DNA of 61,227 nt from CAZGMN01 sp964645765 (GTDB lineage Bacteria; Acidobacteriota; Aminicenantia; Aminicenantales; Aminicenantaceae): positions 1 to 61,227 of the forward strand of contig CAZYBE010000018.1 in assembly GCA_964645765.1 (NCBI GenBank), given 5' to 3'. The notes under the pieces were generated by a model. That model had not been told where the DNA came from. It saw only the letters and a list, made by a program, of their open reading frames with translations, and did no database searches. The translations under genes and the position numbers were made by a program. How positions within the stretch are numbered: the stretch's first letter is position 1; each line of letters opens with the position of its first letter. This document shows, in pieces, positions 25,386 to 33,170 of this stretch.

Positions 25386-26245
25386 CTTGTCAACGCCCTT
25401 TTGGTTTTTAAATTGAATCTGTCGCCGGGTTTTAAGATATGCATAATTATATTGAAGCCACTCAAAGACTGAGAAGCCAAGATTTGAACCCTTGCCCGCG
25501 AAGCATCATAGACGACAACATTCCCCTCCCCGTTGACTTCAAAACTCCTATCAGGATTGATGATAATCGCCGTCGACTCGTCGATTCCGATGCCGAGAAG
25601 CTGCGGGTATTCGGCAACAAGGCTGATGAGGCGGTTATGCCTCTTTCGTTTGACAAAATGCTGGTCGATGATCGCAGTCTTTATAAACCCGAAGCCAGGG
25701 GAAGTGACGATGTTGCGAGCCTGGATGGTTTCGAACTCGTGGCCTTCTTCGACCTTCCTCGCCTCATCGCCGGTGATCATCTTTTCGCACATCACCGCTG
25801 CTCCAGCGCTTGTTCCCCCGATCGTGGCCCCTGCCTCGTAGATTTCAAGAAGCTTGCGGTGGAGAGGAGTATTGATGAGAATATCGGTCAGCCGCGATTG
25901 GACCCCGCCGGAAAAGAAAACGCCGCCGGCATCATCAAGAATTTTAGCGGATTCTTCCGATGAGGCTTGTTCTCGAGTTAAGACGTGATAGCTAACTTCC
26001 CTTGCCCCAAGCTTCTTGAACTCCTCGGTCTGTTCCGCTCCGACTTTATCGGGTTCGGCGCTTGCCATGGGAAAGACGACGATTTTTCCACTCTTAAATG
26101 TCGAGCCAAGCTCAATGAACCTTTTCATCATACTCTCAGGAAGGTTCCCGCCGCCGATGATGAAAAGATAACCCTTAACTTGCGAAAAAGCTGAAGAAGA
26201 AAAAAATAGAATCAGGCTCATGAACAGAATCAGTTTTCTCTTCAT
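25382..26245 (-). CDS. Secreted cyanophycinase (peptidase S51)
   Basis: 287 residues. A signal peptide (about residues 1-21, ending AFSQ) sends it out of the cytoplasm. The nucleophile S146 lies in GGTSAGA, with FIIGGGN near the start and GIGIDESTA near the end. Cyanophycinase cuts multi-L-arginyl-poly-L-aspartate into beta-Asp-Arg dipeptides. AAGGAG lies directly against the ATG, an unusually short spacing. It is co-transcribed with a YfcC-type carrier. The upstream 280 bases (26246-26525) are very AT-rich and probably hold the promoter; I see no gene there. Confidence 0.88.
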   Translation of the reverse strand: MKRKLILFMSLILFFSSSAFSQVKGYLFIIGGGNLPESMMKRFIELGSTFKSGKIVVFPMASAEPDKVGAEQTEEFKKLGAREVSYHVLTREQASSEESAKILDDAGGVFFSGGVQSRLTDILINTPLHRKLLEIYEAGATIGGTSAGAAVMCEKMITGDEARKVEEGHEFETIQARNIVTSPGFGFIKTAIIDQHFVKRKRHNRLISLVAEYPQLLGIGIDESTAIIINPDRSFEVNGEGNVVVYDASRARVQILASQSLSGFNIIMHILKPGDRFNLKTKRALTR

Positions 26246-26525
26246 CTCCTTTTCCTAAAAAGACAACTCTCTTTCTATAAAAAGGTAGCAATTTGAATTT
26301 TAAATTATAATATTTTAATTAGCTTATAACAAATAAAAGTCAACGATTGCTTTTTCTTTTTCCGACTGGAAATATTGACCGAACATTGTTAAAAAGATTG
26401 AATAGCCAGAAGATGAGAAATTAAATTAAAGGAGAGCTTGTTTTGCAAGATATCGATCTTATGGATTTGCCATTCTCATAGGCTGCGAAAAGTTCATCGA
26501 TGTGATGAAGGCCTTGTAAGCAACT

Positions 26526-27584
26526 TCAGGAAAAGAATTTTTTCCTGAACCTCAGAGCGACATTAACAAGGCTGATGAGAACAGGGACTTCTATCAAAGG
26601 GCCAATCACAGTGGCGAAGGCTTCTCCCGAATGGATGCCGAAAACGGCGACGGCTACGGCGATGGCCAGCTCGAAGTTATTGCTGGCCGCAGTGAAGGAT
26701 AAGGTGGTAGTGATCGGGTAATTCGCCCCGGCCTTCCGCCCCAAATAAAATGACACGAAAAACATGAGGACGAAGTAGAAAACAAGAGGAATGGCAATCC
26801 GGACGACATCGAGAGGAATCTTGACGATGTACTCACCCTTGAGAGAAAACATGACCATGATTGTAAAAAGTAGTGCGATAAGAGTAATCGGGCTGATCTT
26901 GGGGATGAATTTCTGTTCATACCAAGTGCGATCTTTGATTTTGATAAGACTGAAACGCGTGATCATGCCAGCAATAAAGGGAATTCCGAGATAGATAAAA
27001 ACGCTTTTGGCAATCTCGCCTATCGTGATGTCGACTACTGTTCCTTTGAGTCCAAACCATGAGGGAACAATGGTGATAAAAACATAGGCATAGATAGAAT
27101 AAAAGAAGACCTGGAAAATGGAGTTGAAGGCCACCAGTCCGGCGGCGTATTCCGTGTCCCCTTTGGCGAGCTCATTCCAGACGATAACCATGGCGATGCA
27201 GCGCGCCAGCCCGATCATGATGAGTCCGTACATGTATTCAGGACGGTCGTGGAGAAAGACGACCGCGAGGACGAACATGAGGATAGGGCCGATGATCCAA
27301 TTTAGCACCAGGGAAAGGGAAAGCACTTTAACGTTGCGGAAGACATCGCCGAGCTCCTCGTATTTGACCTTGGCCAGCGGCGGGTACATCATCAGGATCA
27401 GGCCGATGGCAATCGGCATATTGGTCGTGCCCACCTGGAATTTATTTATGAACCCGACGATGCCCGGGAAAATATATCCAAGAAGAACTCCTACAGCCAT
27501 GGTCAAAAATATCCAGAGAGTGAGAAACCTGTCGAGGACCGATAGTTTTCCAAGTGTTTTTTCAATCATGGTTTTTTCTGTCAT
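26526..27584 (-). CDS. acr3: ACR3-family arsenite efflux permease
   Basis: 352 residues with about ten membrane helices. The conserved cysteine of ACR3 carriers is present in GLARCIAMVIVW, and the motif AASNNFELAIAVAVAVFG is typical. It exports arsenite using the proton gradient. It is the last gene of an eight-gene minus-strand operon opened by an ArsR repressor at 31237-31578. No arsC reductase is visible in the operon. Confidence 0.93.
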   Translation of the reverse strand: MTEKTMIEKTLGKLSVLDRFLTLWIFLTMAVGVLLGYIFPGIVGFINKFQVGTTNMPIAIGLILMMYPPLAKVKYEELGDVFRNVKVLSLSLVLNWIIGPILMFVLAVVFLHDRPEYMYGLIMIGLARCIAMVIVWNELAKGDTEYAAGLVAFNSIFQVFFYSIYAYVFITIVPSWFGLKGTVVDITIGEIAKSVFIYLGIPFIAGMITRFSLIKIKDRTWYEQKFIPKISPITLIALLFTIMVMFSLKGEYIVKIPLDVVRIAIPLVFYFVLMFFVSFYLGRKAGANYPITTTLSFTAASNNFELAIAVAVAVFGIHSGEAFATVIGPLIEVPVLISLVNVALRFRKKFFS

Positions 27585-27602
27585 TTATCTAGCTCCTTCT
27601 AT

Positions 27603-28286
27603 TCAAAGTAAGAAATAAATTCCGACCAGGATGATAATGACTCCGGCCGCTCTCTGAAGGATCAGGCTTGCCCTGCGCAGGCCCCTGGACTCTATCAGGC
27701 GCTTGGCTGCTCCCATGGAAGTGCCAGCAACCAGGATGAGAGCGGAATGTCCCAGAGCATAGACGAAAAGCAGAAGACCGCCGTAGACGATGTTTCCTTG
27801 GCTGGCCACAAAGGTTAGGAGAACAGCCAGGATGGGAACCGCGCAGGGCGTGGAGACGACTCCGAAAAGAAGGCCGATAAGGAAAGCTCCGATCGCGCCG
27901 CGTTTTTTGACATTCATCAATCCAGGGACGCTGAAATTCAGCTTGAATAAGCCGAGGAGATGAACGCCCATCAGAAAACACACTCCGACCACGATATATT
28001 TCCAGAACGCCCCCACATCGCCGAGCATTCTTCCCATCAGAGCCGAGATGAGGCCTAACACGGTGAACGTGATGGATAGGCCGAGGACGAAGAGGAGAGA
28101 AAAGATGAGCGATTTCTTGATGTTTGAGGCTTCTTCGCGGCCGGCCACGATGCTCATCAGGAGAGGAATCATGGCCAGGACGCAGGGGTTGGAAGCGGTT
28201 GTGACGCCTCCGACGAACACAGCGATTATGGCCAGCCAGGGGTTTTGCTGGATGAGCTGAGAAACGTCTCCGAATAGGTGTTCCAT
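27603..28286 (-). CDS. CcdA/DsbD-like membrane thiol-disulfide transporter
   Basis: 227 residues and six helices. The start at 28286 (MEHLFGDV) is chosen because the longer frame has no family similarity. The two redox cysteines are in TTASNPCVLAM and VVSTPCAVPIL, the CcdA signature. It carries electrons from cytoplasmic thioredoxin to an outside partner, here probably the lipoprotein thioredoxin encoded just upstream. Its place in an arsenic-type operon suggests it keeps extracytoplasmic thiols reduced under metalloid stress. Confidence 0.88.
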   Translation of the reverse strand: MEHLFGDVSQLIQQNPWLAIIAVFVGGVTTASNPCVLAMIPLLMSIVAGREEASNIKKSLIFSLLFVLGLSITFTVLGLISALMGRMLGDVGAFWKYIVVGVCFLMGVHLLGLFKLNFSVPGLMNVKKRGAIGAFLIGLLFGVVSTPCAVPILAVLLTFVASQGNIVYGGLLLFVYALGHSALILVAGTSMGAAKRLIESRGLRRASLILQRAAGVIIILVGIYFLL

Positions 28287-28297
28287 TTTCTTGCAGT

Positions 28298-28747
28298 CTA
28301 AAGGATTCCTTTCTCTTTGAGCATCCCCAGAATCTCTTCCTTGGGAAAAAAGCCGACATGCCGGAAGATTTCTTTCCCCTTCTGGTCGATGAAAACCTGG
28401 GTTGGAATGAGCTGGATACCATACTTCCGGGCAGGCCGGGGGTCTTTCCAAACGTCATAGAAAACAACCTGAATCTTGCCTGCGTATTCAGCGGCAATCT
28501 CTCTCATGATCGGCTGCATCGCCCGGCAGGGGATGCAGCGGTCAGCGCCGAGCTCGATGAAAGTGACCTTGTGCTTGGAGAAGTCAAGGTCGAGATTGTT
28601 TGTCACGATCACACCGCTCTGAGATGAATCGCCGGCGGCCGTTGGGTCTTCGCCAGAAGGGGGTCTCTGCTCCTGGCTACAGAAAAAGCTCAGGTAAATC
28701 AAGAAAAGCACGAATGATGACAGGAATAAAAGCTTATGCTTCTTCAT
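28298..28747 (-). CDS. Thioredoxin-fold lipoprotein
   Basis: 149 residues with a lipobox at C23 (LSFFC) and a low-complexity linker before the thioredoxin domain. The active site is CIPC (C71-C74), in GADRCIPCRAM, with the cis-proline in LIPTQVF. Acting outside the cytoplasmic membrane, it would take electrons from the adjacent CcdA-like protein. It overlaps the next upstream gene by 14 bases. Confidence 0.9.
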   Translation of the reverse strand: MKKHKLLFLSSFVLFLIYLSFFCSQEQRPPSGEDPTAAGDSSQSGVIVTNNLDLDFSKHKVTFIELGADRCIPCRAMQPIMREIAAEYAGKIQVVFYDVWKDPRPARKYGIQLIPTQVFIDQKGKEIFRHVGFFPKEEILGMLKEKGIL

Positions 28748-29249
28748 AATGTCTACTCCTCTTCAAAACCAAATTGAGAATCCAGCTGATCGCCATGATA
28801 CCGGGAATGGTCAGAGCCAGCCTCAGAAACGCAAAATCTGCGCCCAGAAATTTGACTTCAAAGAGAATCATCGGGATTTTGATCGAAGCCCAGACGCAAA
28901 GGAAAATGGAAACATTGAACAGGCTGGCGCCTTTTTGTAAAAGCGATAAGCCGATGGGAAACGCCACATACAGAGGGCCCATGGTTGCAGTTCCAACTAA
29001 AAAAGAAGTAAGGATTCCCTTAAAACCCGACGACCGCCCCATTGCCCTTTCTATCACAGTCTTTGGCACCCAGACTTCAAAAAGCCCGACCAAGATCAAA
29101 ATCGGCGGCAGGATGGAGAGCATTTCGAGGAGATAGTTTTTCCCGGTCAGAAGAACGGCCAGGCCCTTTTCCCGATTTAATATGTAAAGGCAAACATTGG
29201 CCAGAGCCAGAAGAAAAAGAAAACCGAGGACAACTCTGTTCTTCTTCAT
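28734..29249 (-). CDS. Half-size ArsP/DUF318-type permease, second half
   Basis: 171 residues with about five helices. It aligns along its length with the 159-residue protein encoded immediately upstream (SSGFKGILTSFLVGTATMGP against SGLKGVVLAALFGSVVLIQA; ILFEVKFLG against APLEAKFFG). Full ArsP-type permeases have two such halves in one chain. Its ATGA overlaps the preceding gene's stop, so the two probably form a heterodimer equal to one full-size permease. Confidence 0.75.
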   Translation of the reverse strand: MKKNRVVLGFLFLLALANVCLYILNREKGLAVLLTGKNYLLEMLSILPPILILVGLFEVWVPKTVIERAMGRSSGFKGILTSFLVGTATMGPLYVAFPIGLSLLQKGASLFNVSIFLCVWASIKIPMILFEVKFLGADFAFLRLALTIPGIMAISWILNLVLKRSRHYEEA

Positions 29250-29725
29250 CTGAGGACAACTCCCATCAGCAGGGCGATCACGATAGCAAAAATAAAGCTC
29301 AGAGAATTTCTCCAGAGGGTAAATCTTTTCCCGAAAAACTTCGCCTCCAATGGAGCGGTCAACACTCCAACCATAACCAGAGTGGTCACAAATGCGGCTA
29401 TGGCCGTGACGCTCGCTCCCTGGCGGAGAAAAGACCCCGCCAGAGGGAAGGCGATGAAAGCCTGGATCAGGACGACCGACCCGAATAAAGCTGCCAGGAC
29501 GACACCCTTGAGCCCCGAATCCTGGCCGATGATTCTAGAGACAAGTTCCGGAGGAAGAAGACTGATGAGAAAGCCGATCGACCAGATGGTCAAGAGGACA
29601 AGGAGAGCCATGGAGCAGAAAAATTTCCAGGCAACCCGGAGGGACCTTGCGGTTTTTTCTCTGTCTTTGAAAAAAGAAAGACAGAGAAGAGCTCCTGCCA
29701 GAAGCCAGATGATCAGAACGAACAT
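29246..29725 (-). CDS. Half-size ArsP/DUF318-type permease, first half
   Basis: 159 residues with four or five helices; a paralogue of the next gene. It lacks the CSCT motif found in the full-size permease at 30031-31197. Translation is coupled to its partner by ATGA. It lies between a small thioredoxin-like gene and the second half, within the ArsR operon. The substrate may be an organoarsenical or another metalloid, by analogy with ArsP, but this is inferred. Confidence 0.75.
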   Translation of the reverse strand: MFVLIIWLLAGALLCLSFFKDREKTARSLRVAWKFFCSMALLVLLTIWSIGFLISLLPPELVSRIIGQDSGLKGVVLAALFGSVVLIQAFIAFPLAGSFLRQGASVTAIAAFVTTLVMVGVLTAPLEAKFFGKRFTLWRNSLSFIFAIVIALLMGVVLR

Positions 29726-29751
29726 GGATTCAGCACCTGATTTGATCAGCC

Positions 29752-29991
29752 TTACAACTCTTCTTTAATCCACTTTTTAATTTCTTCGAGAGAAGGAATC
29801 CGGCCGGAGCATTTCACTTTGCCGTTGATCACCAAAGCGGGAGTAGCCCAAATCTTGTATTCGGAAATTTTTTTGATGTCGGTGACCTTCTGCACATCGG
29901 CCCCGACATTCAGCTCGGCCAGAGCGTTTATTGTTCTTTTTTCGACCTCATGACAGCGGGGGCAGCCTGGCCCCAAGATTCTGATTTCCAT
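29752..29991 (-). CDS. Small cytoplasmic thioredoxin-like protein (MTH895 type)
   Basis: 79 residues starting MEIRILGPGCPRCHE, with the redox pair C10 and C13, and ending with the fold's ATPALVINGKV strand. There is no signal peptide. Such small redox proteins commonly sit beside DUF318 permeases and ArsR regulators. It could reduce or deliver metalloid to the permeases. Confidence 0.9.
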   Translation of the reverse strand: MEIRILGPGCPRCHEVEKRTINALAELNVGADVQKVTDIKKISEYKIWATPALVINGKVKCSGRIPSLEEIKKWIKEEL

Positions 29992-30030
29992 TGATTCGCC
30001 TCCTAATAAACTAAAAAATTCAATTCCTCA

Positions 30031-31197
30031 TCAAGCGATCGCTCCGTAGATCAGGCCAGAGATTGTGGCCATGATCACCACCAGCCCGATGTAAGTCAAA
30101 GCCTTTTTCGTGCCGATGATGCTGCGGATGACGATCATGCTGGGCAGGGAAAGAGCTGGCCCGGCCAAGAGCAAAGCCAAAGCAGGGCCTTGTCCCATTC
30201 CGGAACCTAAGAGTCCCTGAAGTATCGGCACTTCTGTCAGGGTGGCAAAATACATCAGAGCGCCGGCAACAGAAGCGAAGAGATTTGCCGCGAAGCTGTT
30301 TCCGCCCACAAGCCTCGCCACCCATTGGCCGGGGATGATGCCCTCATGATTAGGCCTTCCCAGCAAAAAGCCGGCAACAAGGACTCCTCCAAAAAGAAGC
30401 GGTAGAATCTGTTTGGCAAAAATCCAGGTCGAAAGCGTCCATTCTTTAAGCTCCGCCTTCCTGAACCAGGTGACAATCATCCAGGCAAGGACAATTATCA
30501 AAGCTGCGCCGATAAACCACTTGGCCTGATAGATGAAATGCCAGACTTTAAGCCCCTGGTCGGACTTTCCCCAGTTCACAAAAACCAGTATTCCGACCAT
30601 GGTCGCAAAATAGAGAGCTGTTTGCCACAGAGGTCTTCTTTCTTGGAGTTGGCCAACATCGGCAAGATCAAAGCCCTCCCTCTTCCTTTCTTCTCTGCCG
30701 AAAAAAAGATGCATGAGAAGTCCGATGATGACTGAAAAACTAACCGCTCCGAGCGCCCTGGCCAGGCCGAGCTTAAGGCCTAGGACTTTGGCAGTCAGAA
30801 TAATCGCCAGGACATTGATCGCCGGACCGGAATAGAGGAAAGCTGTCGCCGGCCCTATTCCAGCACCGCGGGAATAGATTCCTGCAAAGAGAGGGAGCAC
30901 TGTGCAGGAACAGACAGCCAGGATTGTCCCTGAAATGGAGGCGACACTGTAGGAGAGGATTTTTTTGGCCTGGGCCCCAAAATATTTTATGACCGAGTCC
31001 TTACTGACAAAAACCGAAATTGCGCCAGCGATAAAGAAGGCGGGGACAAGGCAGAAGAGGACATGCTGCCGGGCATATTCCCGGAGAAGGACAAATCCTT
31101 CGATGATGCTGCCCTGGAAGCGGCTATTTTCAACAGGCAGCCAGTAGACGACCAGAAACACAGCCGCTAAAATCAAAAGTATTTTCCAATCTTTCAT
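30031..31197 (-). CDS. Full-size ArsP/DUF318-family permease
   Basis: 388 residues from ATG 31197 (MKDWKIL), preferred over TTG 31215 because AAAGGA lies at a normal distance. It has about ten helices in two homologous halves. The first holds AVCSCTVLPLFAG and FLYSGPAINVLA; the second holds FATLTEVPILQGLLGSGMG and LLLAGPALSLPS. ArsP members export trivalent organoarsenicals. It directly follows arsR. Confidence 0.88.
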   Translation of the reverse strand: MKDWKILLILAAVFLVVYWLPVENSRFQGSIIEGFVLLREYARQHVLFCLVPAFFIAGAISVFVSKDSVIKYFGAQAKKILSYSVASISGTILAVCSCTVLPLFAGIYSRGAGIGPATAFLYSGPAINVLAIILTAKVLGLKLGLARALGAVSFSVIIGLLMHLFFGREERKREGFDLADVGQLQERRPLWQTALYFATMVGILVFVNWGKSDQGLKVWHFIYQAKWFIGAALIIVLAWMIVTWFRKAELKEWTLSTWIFAKQILPLLFGGVLVAGFLLGRPNHEGIIPGQWVARLVGGNSFAANLFASVAGALMYFATLTEVPILQGLLGSGMGQGPALALLLAGPALSLPSMIVIRSIIGTKKALTYIGLVVIMATISGLIYGAIA

Positions 31198-31236
31198 TTC
31201 TTCAAATCCTTTCAATTCATCAAATCAAGGAAAGGT

Positions 31237-31578
31237 TCATCGGCATAATTCTGCTCTGTTCACTTTCTTTGCCTTTTTCCTGTCAGCCTGAAGATCAGAG
31301 TCATCTCGGAGCGAGGCGCTCAGAAGCTTCAGAATTTCTGCTGCAAAAGGAGACCGGCTTTTGCTCGGCAGGCAATAGTTGACCCACTTCCCCTCTTTCC
31401 TGTCCTCGATGAGCTCTGCCCCATGAAGAAGGCTGAGGTGTTTGGAGACAGTGGAGGGGGCGAGCTTGAGCACAGTTGTTATCTCACAGACGCACATCGG
31501 TTTGACCTCTAACATCTTCACGATCCGCAGCCGATTCTTATCGCTTAAGGCTTTAAAGATTTTTAAATGATTTCTCAT
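31237..31578 (-). CDS. arsR: ArsR/SmtB-family metalloregulatory repressor
   Basis: 113 residues with a winged helix (LKLAPSTVSKHLSLLHGAELI). The metal-binding pair is C29-C31 in MCVCEI at the start of the recognition region, matching the alpha-3 As(III) site of classical ArsR. It is the first gene of the operon and probably represses it by binding the palindrome at 31599-31618, 20 bases before its own start. Confidence 0.93.
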   Translation of the reverse strand: MRNHLKIFKALSDKNRLRIVKMLEVKPMCVCEITTVLKLAPSTVSKHLSLLHGAELIEDRKEGKWVNYCLPSKSRSPFAAEILKLLSASLRDDSDLQADRKKAKKVNRAELCR

Positions 31579-31598
31579 CTCTCAATCCTTATTATTAC

Positions 31599-31618
31599 AT
31601 TTCGCCAAATGACGAAAT
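31599..31618 (-). promoter_or_regulatory. ArsR operator palindrome
   Basis: ATTTCGCCAAATGACGAAAT, an inverted repeat with ATTTCG/CGAAAT arms. It directly follows the -10 box and so covers the likely transcription start, a classic position for repression. Confidence 0.75.
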
Positions 31619-31647
31619 ATAATATCACAAAAATATATACACTTCAA
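31619..31647 (-). promoter_or_regulatory. Sigma-70-type promoter of the ars operon
   Basis: On the minus strand, -35 TTGAAG (31647-31642), a 17-base spacer, and -10 TATTAT (31624-31619), followed directly by the operator. Confidence 0.7.
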
Positions 31648-31744
31648 ATAAAGCTTGAAATTTATCCCTCCCTTTCTGTTCTTTATTTTGCCTGTTTCTA
31701 GATGCAGATGCTCGTGAAATTCTTATTCAAATATGAAACCAAAA

Positions 31745-32215
31745 TTATCTTTTTATTCGTCCCTTCATCAGAATTTCTTTTATTTTGTGTTCCATATTTT
31801 GATGATGAGTCCCCTTCCAGAAAACTCGGCCGCATCGGGGACAGAGGGCGAAGGACTTCGCTCTTTCATAGACAAAAGGAGTCACCAGATTCTTGGCGCG
31901 CCTCTTTGACAGGTCTTTGAGCTCGCAATTGCACTCGATGCAGCGCGAATAAGGGCTGACCTTCTGCCAGAGGTTGAAGTCATCCAGAACCTGTTTGAGC
32001 TGAGTCTTCCAGTCTTCGCTCTTGATGAAAAGGGTGGGGATGCCGCGCGACTTCTGGAGCAAAGCATTATCCCTGCTGAGAAGAACCCTTCTCTCCTTTT
32101 GAGCCAGAGCCAGGAGTTCAGAATCCTCGATCTTGCTGAAGTAGAGCGTGTCAAGCCCGAGAATTTTGAGCCACTTGGCCAATTTCCCGAGCATGCAGTC
32201 GACGACGAATTTCAT
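31745..32215 (-). CDS. Mut7-C PIN-like RNase domain protein
   Basis: 156 residues. The N-terminal PIN-fold part (MKFVVDCMLGKLAKWLKILG and LLSRDNALL) has the acidic residues expected of Mut7-C nucleases. The C-terminal zinc ribbon has CIECNC and CPRCGRVFW. It probably acts on RNA in the cytoplasm; the target is unknown. It lies alone on the minus strand between the ars promoter region and the NicO-like transporter. Confidence 0.88.
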   Translation of the reverse strand: MKFVVDCMLGKLAKWLKILGLDTLYFSKIEDSELLALAQKERRVLLSRDNALLQKSRGIPTLFIKSEDWKTQLKQVLDDFNLWQKVSPYSRCIECNCELKDLSKRRAKNLVTPFVYERAKSFALCPRCGRVFWKGTHHQNMEHKIKEILMKGRIKR

Positions 32216-32326
32216 GATAAAAATCTATCCTGGATAATAGAGGATAAAGCGGAGCATTTCAACCAAGCAAAACGATTATGGTGAAAGGAGGTTTGAGCTC
32301 GAGATAGCCTAGGCGAGAATCATTCA

Positions 32327-33043
32327 TTAAAGGCCGAGGAACTGAACGCTCAGTCCTGAGATAAATATCATCGCTCCAGCAAGGGCATGGACATATCTTT
32401 CCAGGCGGCCGAGCCGAAGAAAGCTTACTCCCCAGGAAGAGATGGCGATGATGGCCAGCATGGTCAATATTGTGGTCAGGCCAAAGACCGATGAGACCAG
32501 AATGACTCCTGTGATGTTGTGTTTTGCGGCAGGGTACATGACCAATGGTATGAGAGGCTCGCACGGCCCGAAGACAAATATGGTGAACAGAATCCAGGGG
32601 GTCAGGTTGACCTTTTCACTCTCCTCATGGAGATGGGAATGCTCTTCTTGGTGGGCGTGAAGGTGATCATGCTCCTTGCCGTCGCTGTGGAAGTGAATAT
32701 GCCTGTGCGGCCTTTTCTTTATCGCCCTGTGCATTCCCCAGACAAAGTAGGCAAAGCCAAAGCCGATGAGCAGCCAGGCAGCTGCTCCTCCTCGAATACT
32801 CTCGACTCGCTCCAGGCGGAAAACAGCGATTCCGAGAGCGACGCCGATAAAACCCAGGACGACCGAACTCAGCACATGTCCCAGCCCGCAGAAAAAAGAG
32901 ATGATGAGAGTCTTGGCCAGCGGCCAACGCCTTGCCCGGCTCATGACAATAAAAGGGAGATAGTGGTCGGGACCGAGCACAGTATGAACAAAACCTATGG
33001 TTGCCGCTGTCCCGGCGATGACTAAAATCTGGCTGGATATCAT
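32327..33043 (-). CDS. NicO/RcnA-like (UreH-domain) membrane transporter with His-rich loop
   Basis: 238 residues with six helices. The family start is GFVHTVLGPDHYLPF, and a second motif is FGPCEPLIPL. A central loop is packed with histidine (HIHFHSDGKEHDHLHAH and following), as in nickel/cobalt exporters of the NicO/RcnA group. It probably moves nickel, cobalt or another divalent metal. The sulfite-exporter TauE-like name is also used for this fold. It follows tRNA-Ala on the same strand by 19 bases. Confidence 0.8.
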   Translation of the reverse strand: MISSQILVIAGTAATIGFVHTVLGPDHYLPFIVMSRARRWPLAKTLIISFFCGLGHVLSSVVLGFIGVALGIAVFRLERVESIRGGAAAWLLIGFGFAYFVWGMHRAIKKRPHRHIHFHSDGKEHDHLHAHQEEHSHLHEESEKVNLTPWILFTIFVFGPCEPLIPLVMYPAAKHNITGVILVSSVFGLTTILTMLAIIAISSWGVSFLRLGRLERYVHALAGAMIFISGLSVQFLGL

Positions 33044-33062
33044 CTTCTCTCCTGAGTTAAGA

Positions 33063-33138
33063 TGGTGGACGGTAGGGGACTCGAACCCCCGACCTCAGCG
33101 TTGCGAACGCTGCGCTCTCCCAACTGAGCTAACCGCCC
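33063..33138 (-). tRNA. tRNA-Ala (anticodon CGC)
   Basis: A full cloverleaf reads on the minus strand. The acceptor stem GGGCGGT pairs with ACCGTCC and includes the G3-U70 wobble that marks alanine tRNAs. The D arm is GCTCAGTTGGGAGAGC. The anticodon stem CAGCG/CGCTG carries loop TTCGCAA, and the T arm is GGGGGTTCGAGTCCCCT. The discriminator is A73 and CCA is encoded. CGC reads the codon GCG. Confidence 0.97.
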
Positions 33139-33170
33139 ACTCGAGATCAACGAGAATTGACCCCAAGAAT

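Noticed and set aside
27589..28497. 302-residue minus-strand open frame over the CcdA-like gene
   Set aside because: It is a shadow of the CcdA frame: no membrane or family features, Arg/His-rich composition, and it runs over the end of the neighbouring thioredoxin gene.
33063..33138. tRNA considered as an integration site with a duplicated 3' end
   Set aside because: I found no second copy of the tRNA 3' end and no integrase in the window.
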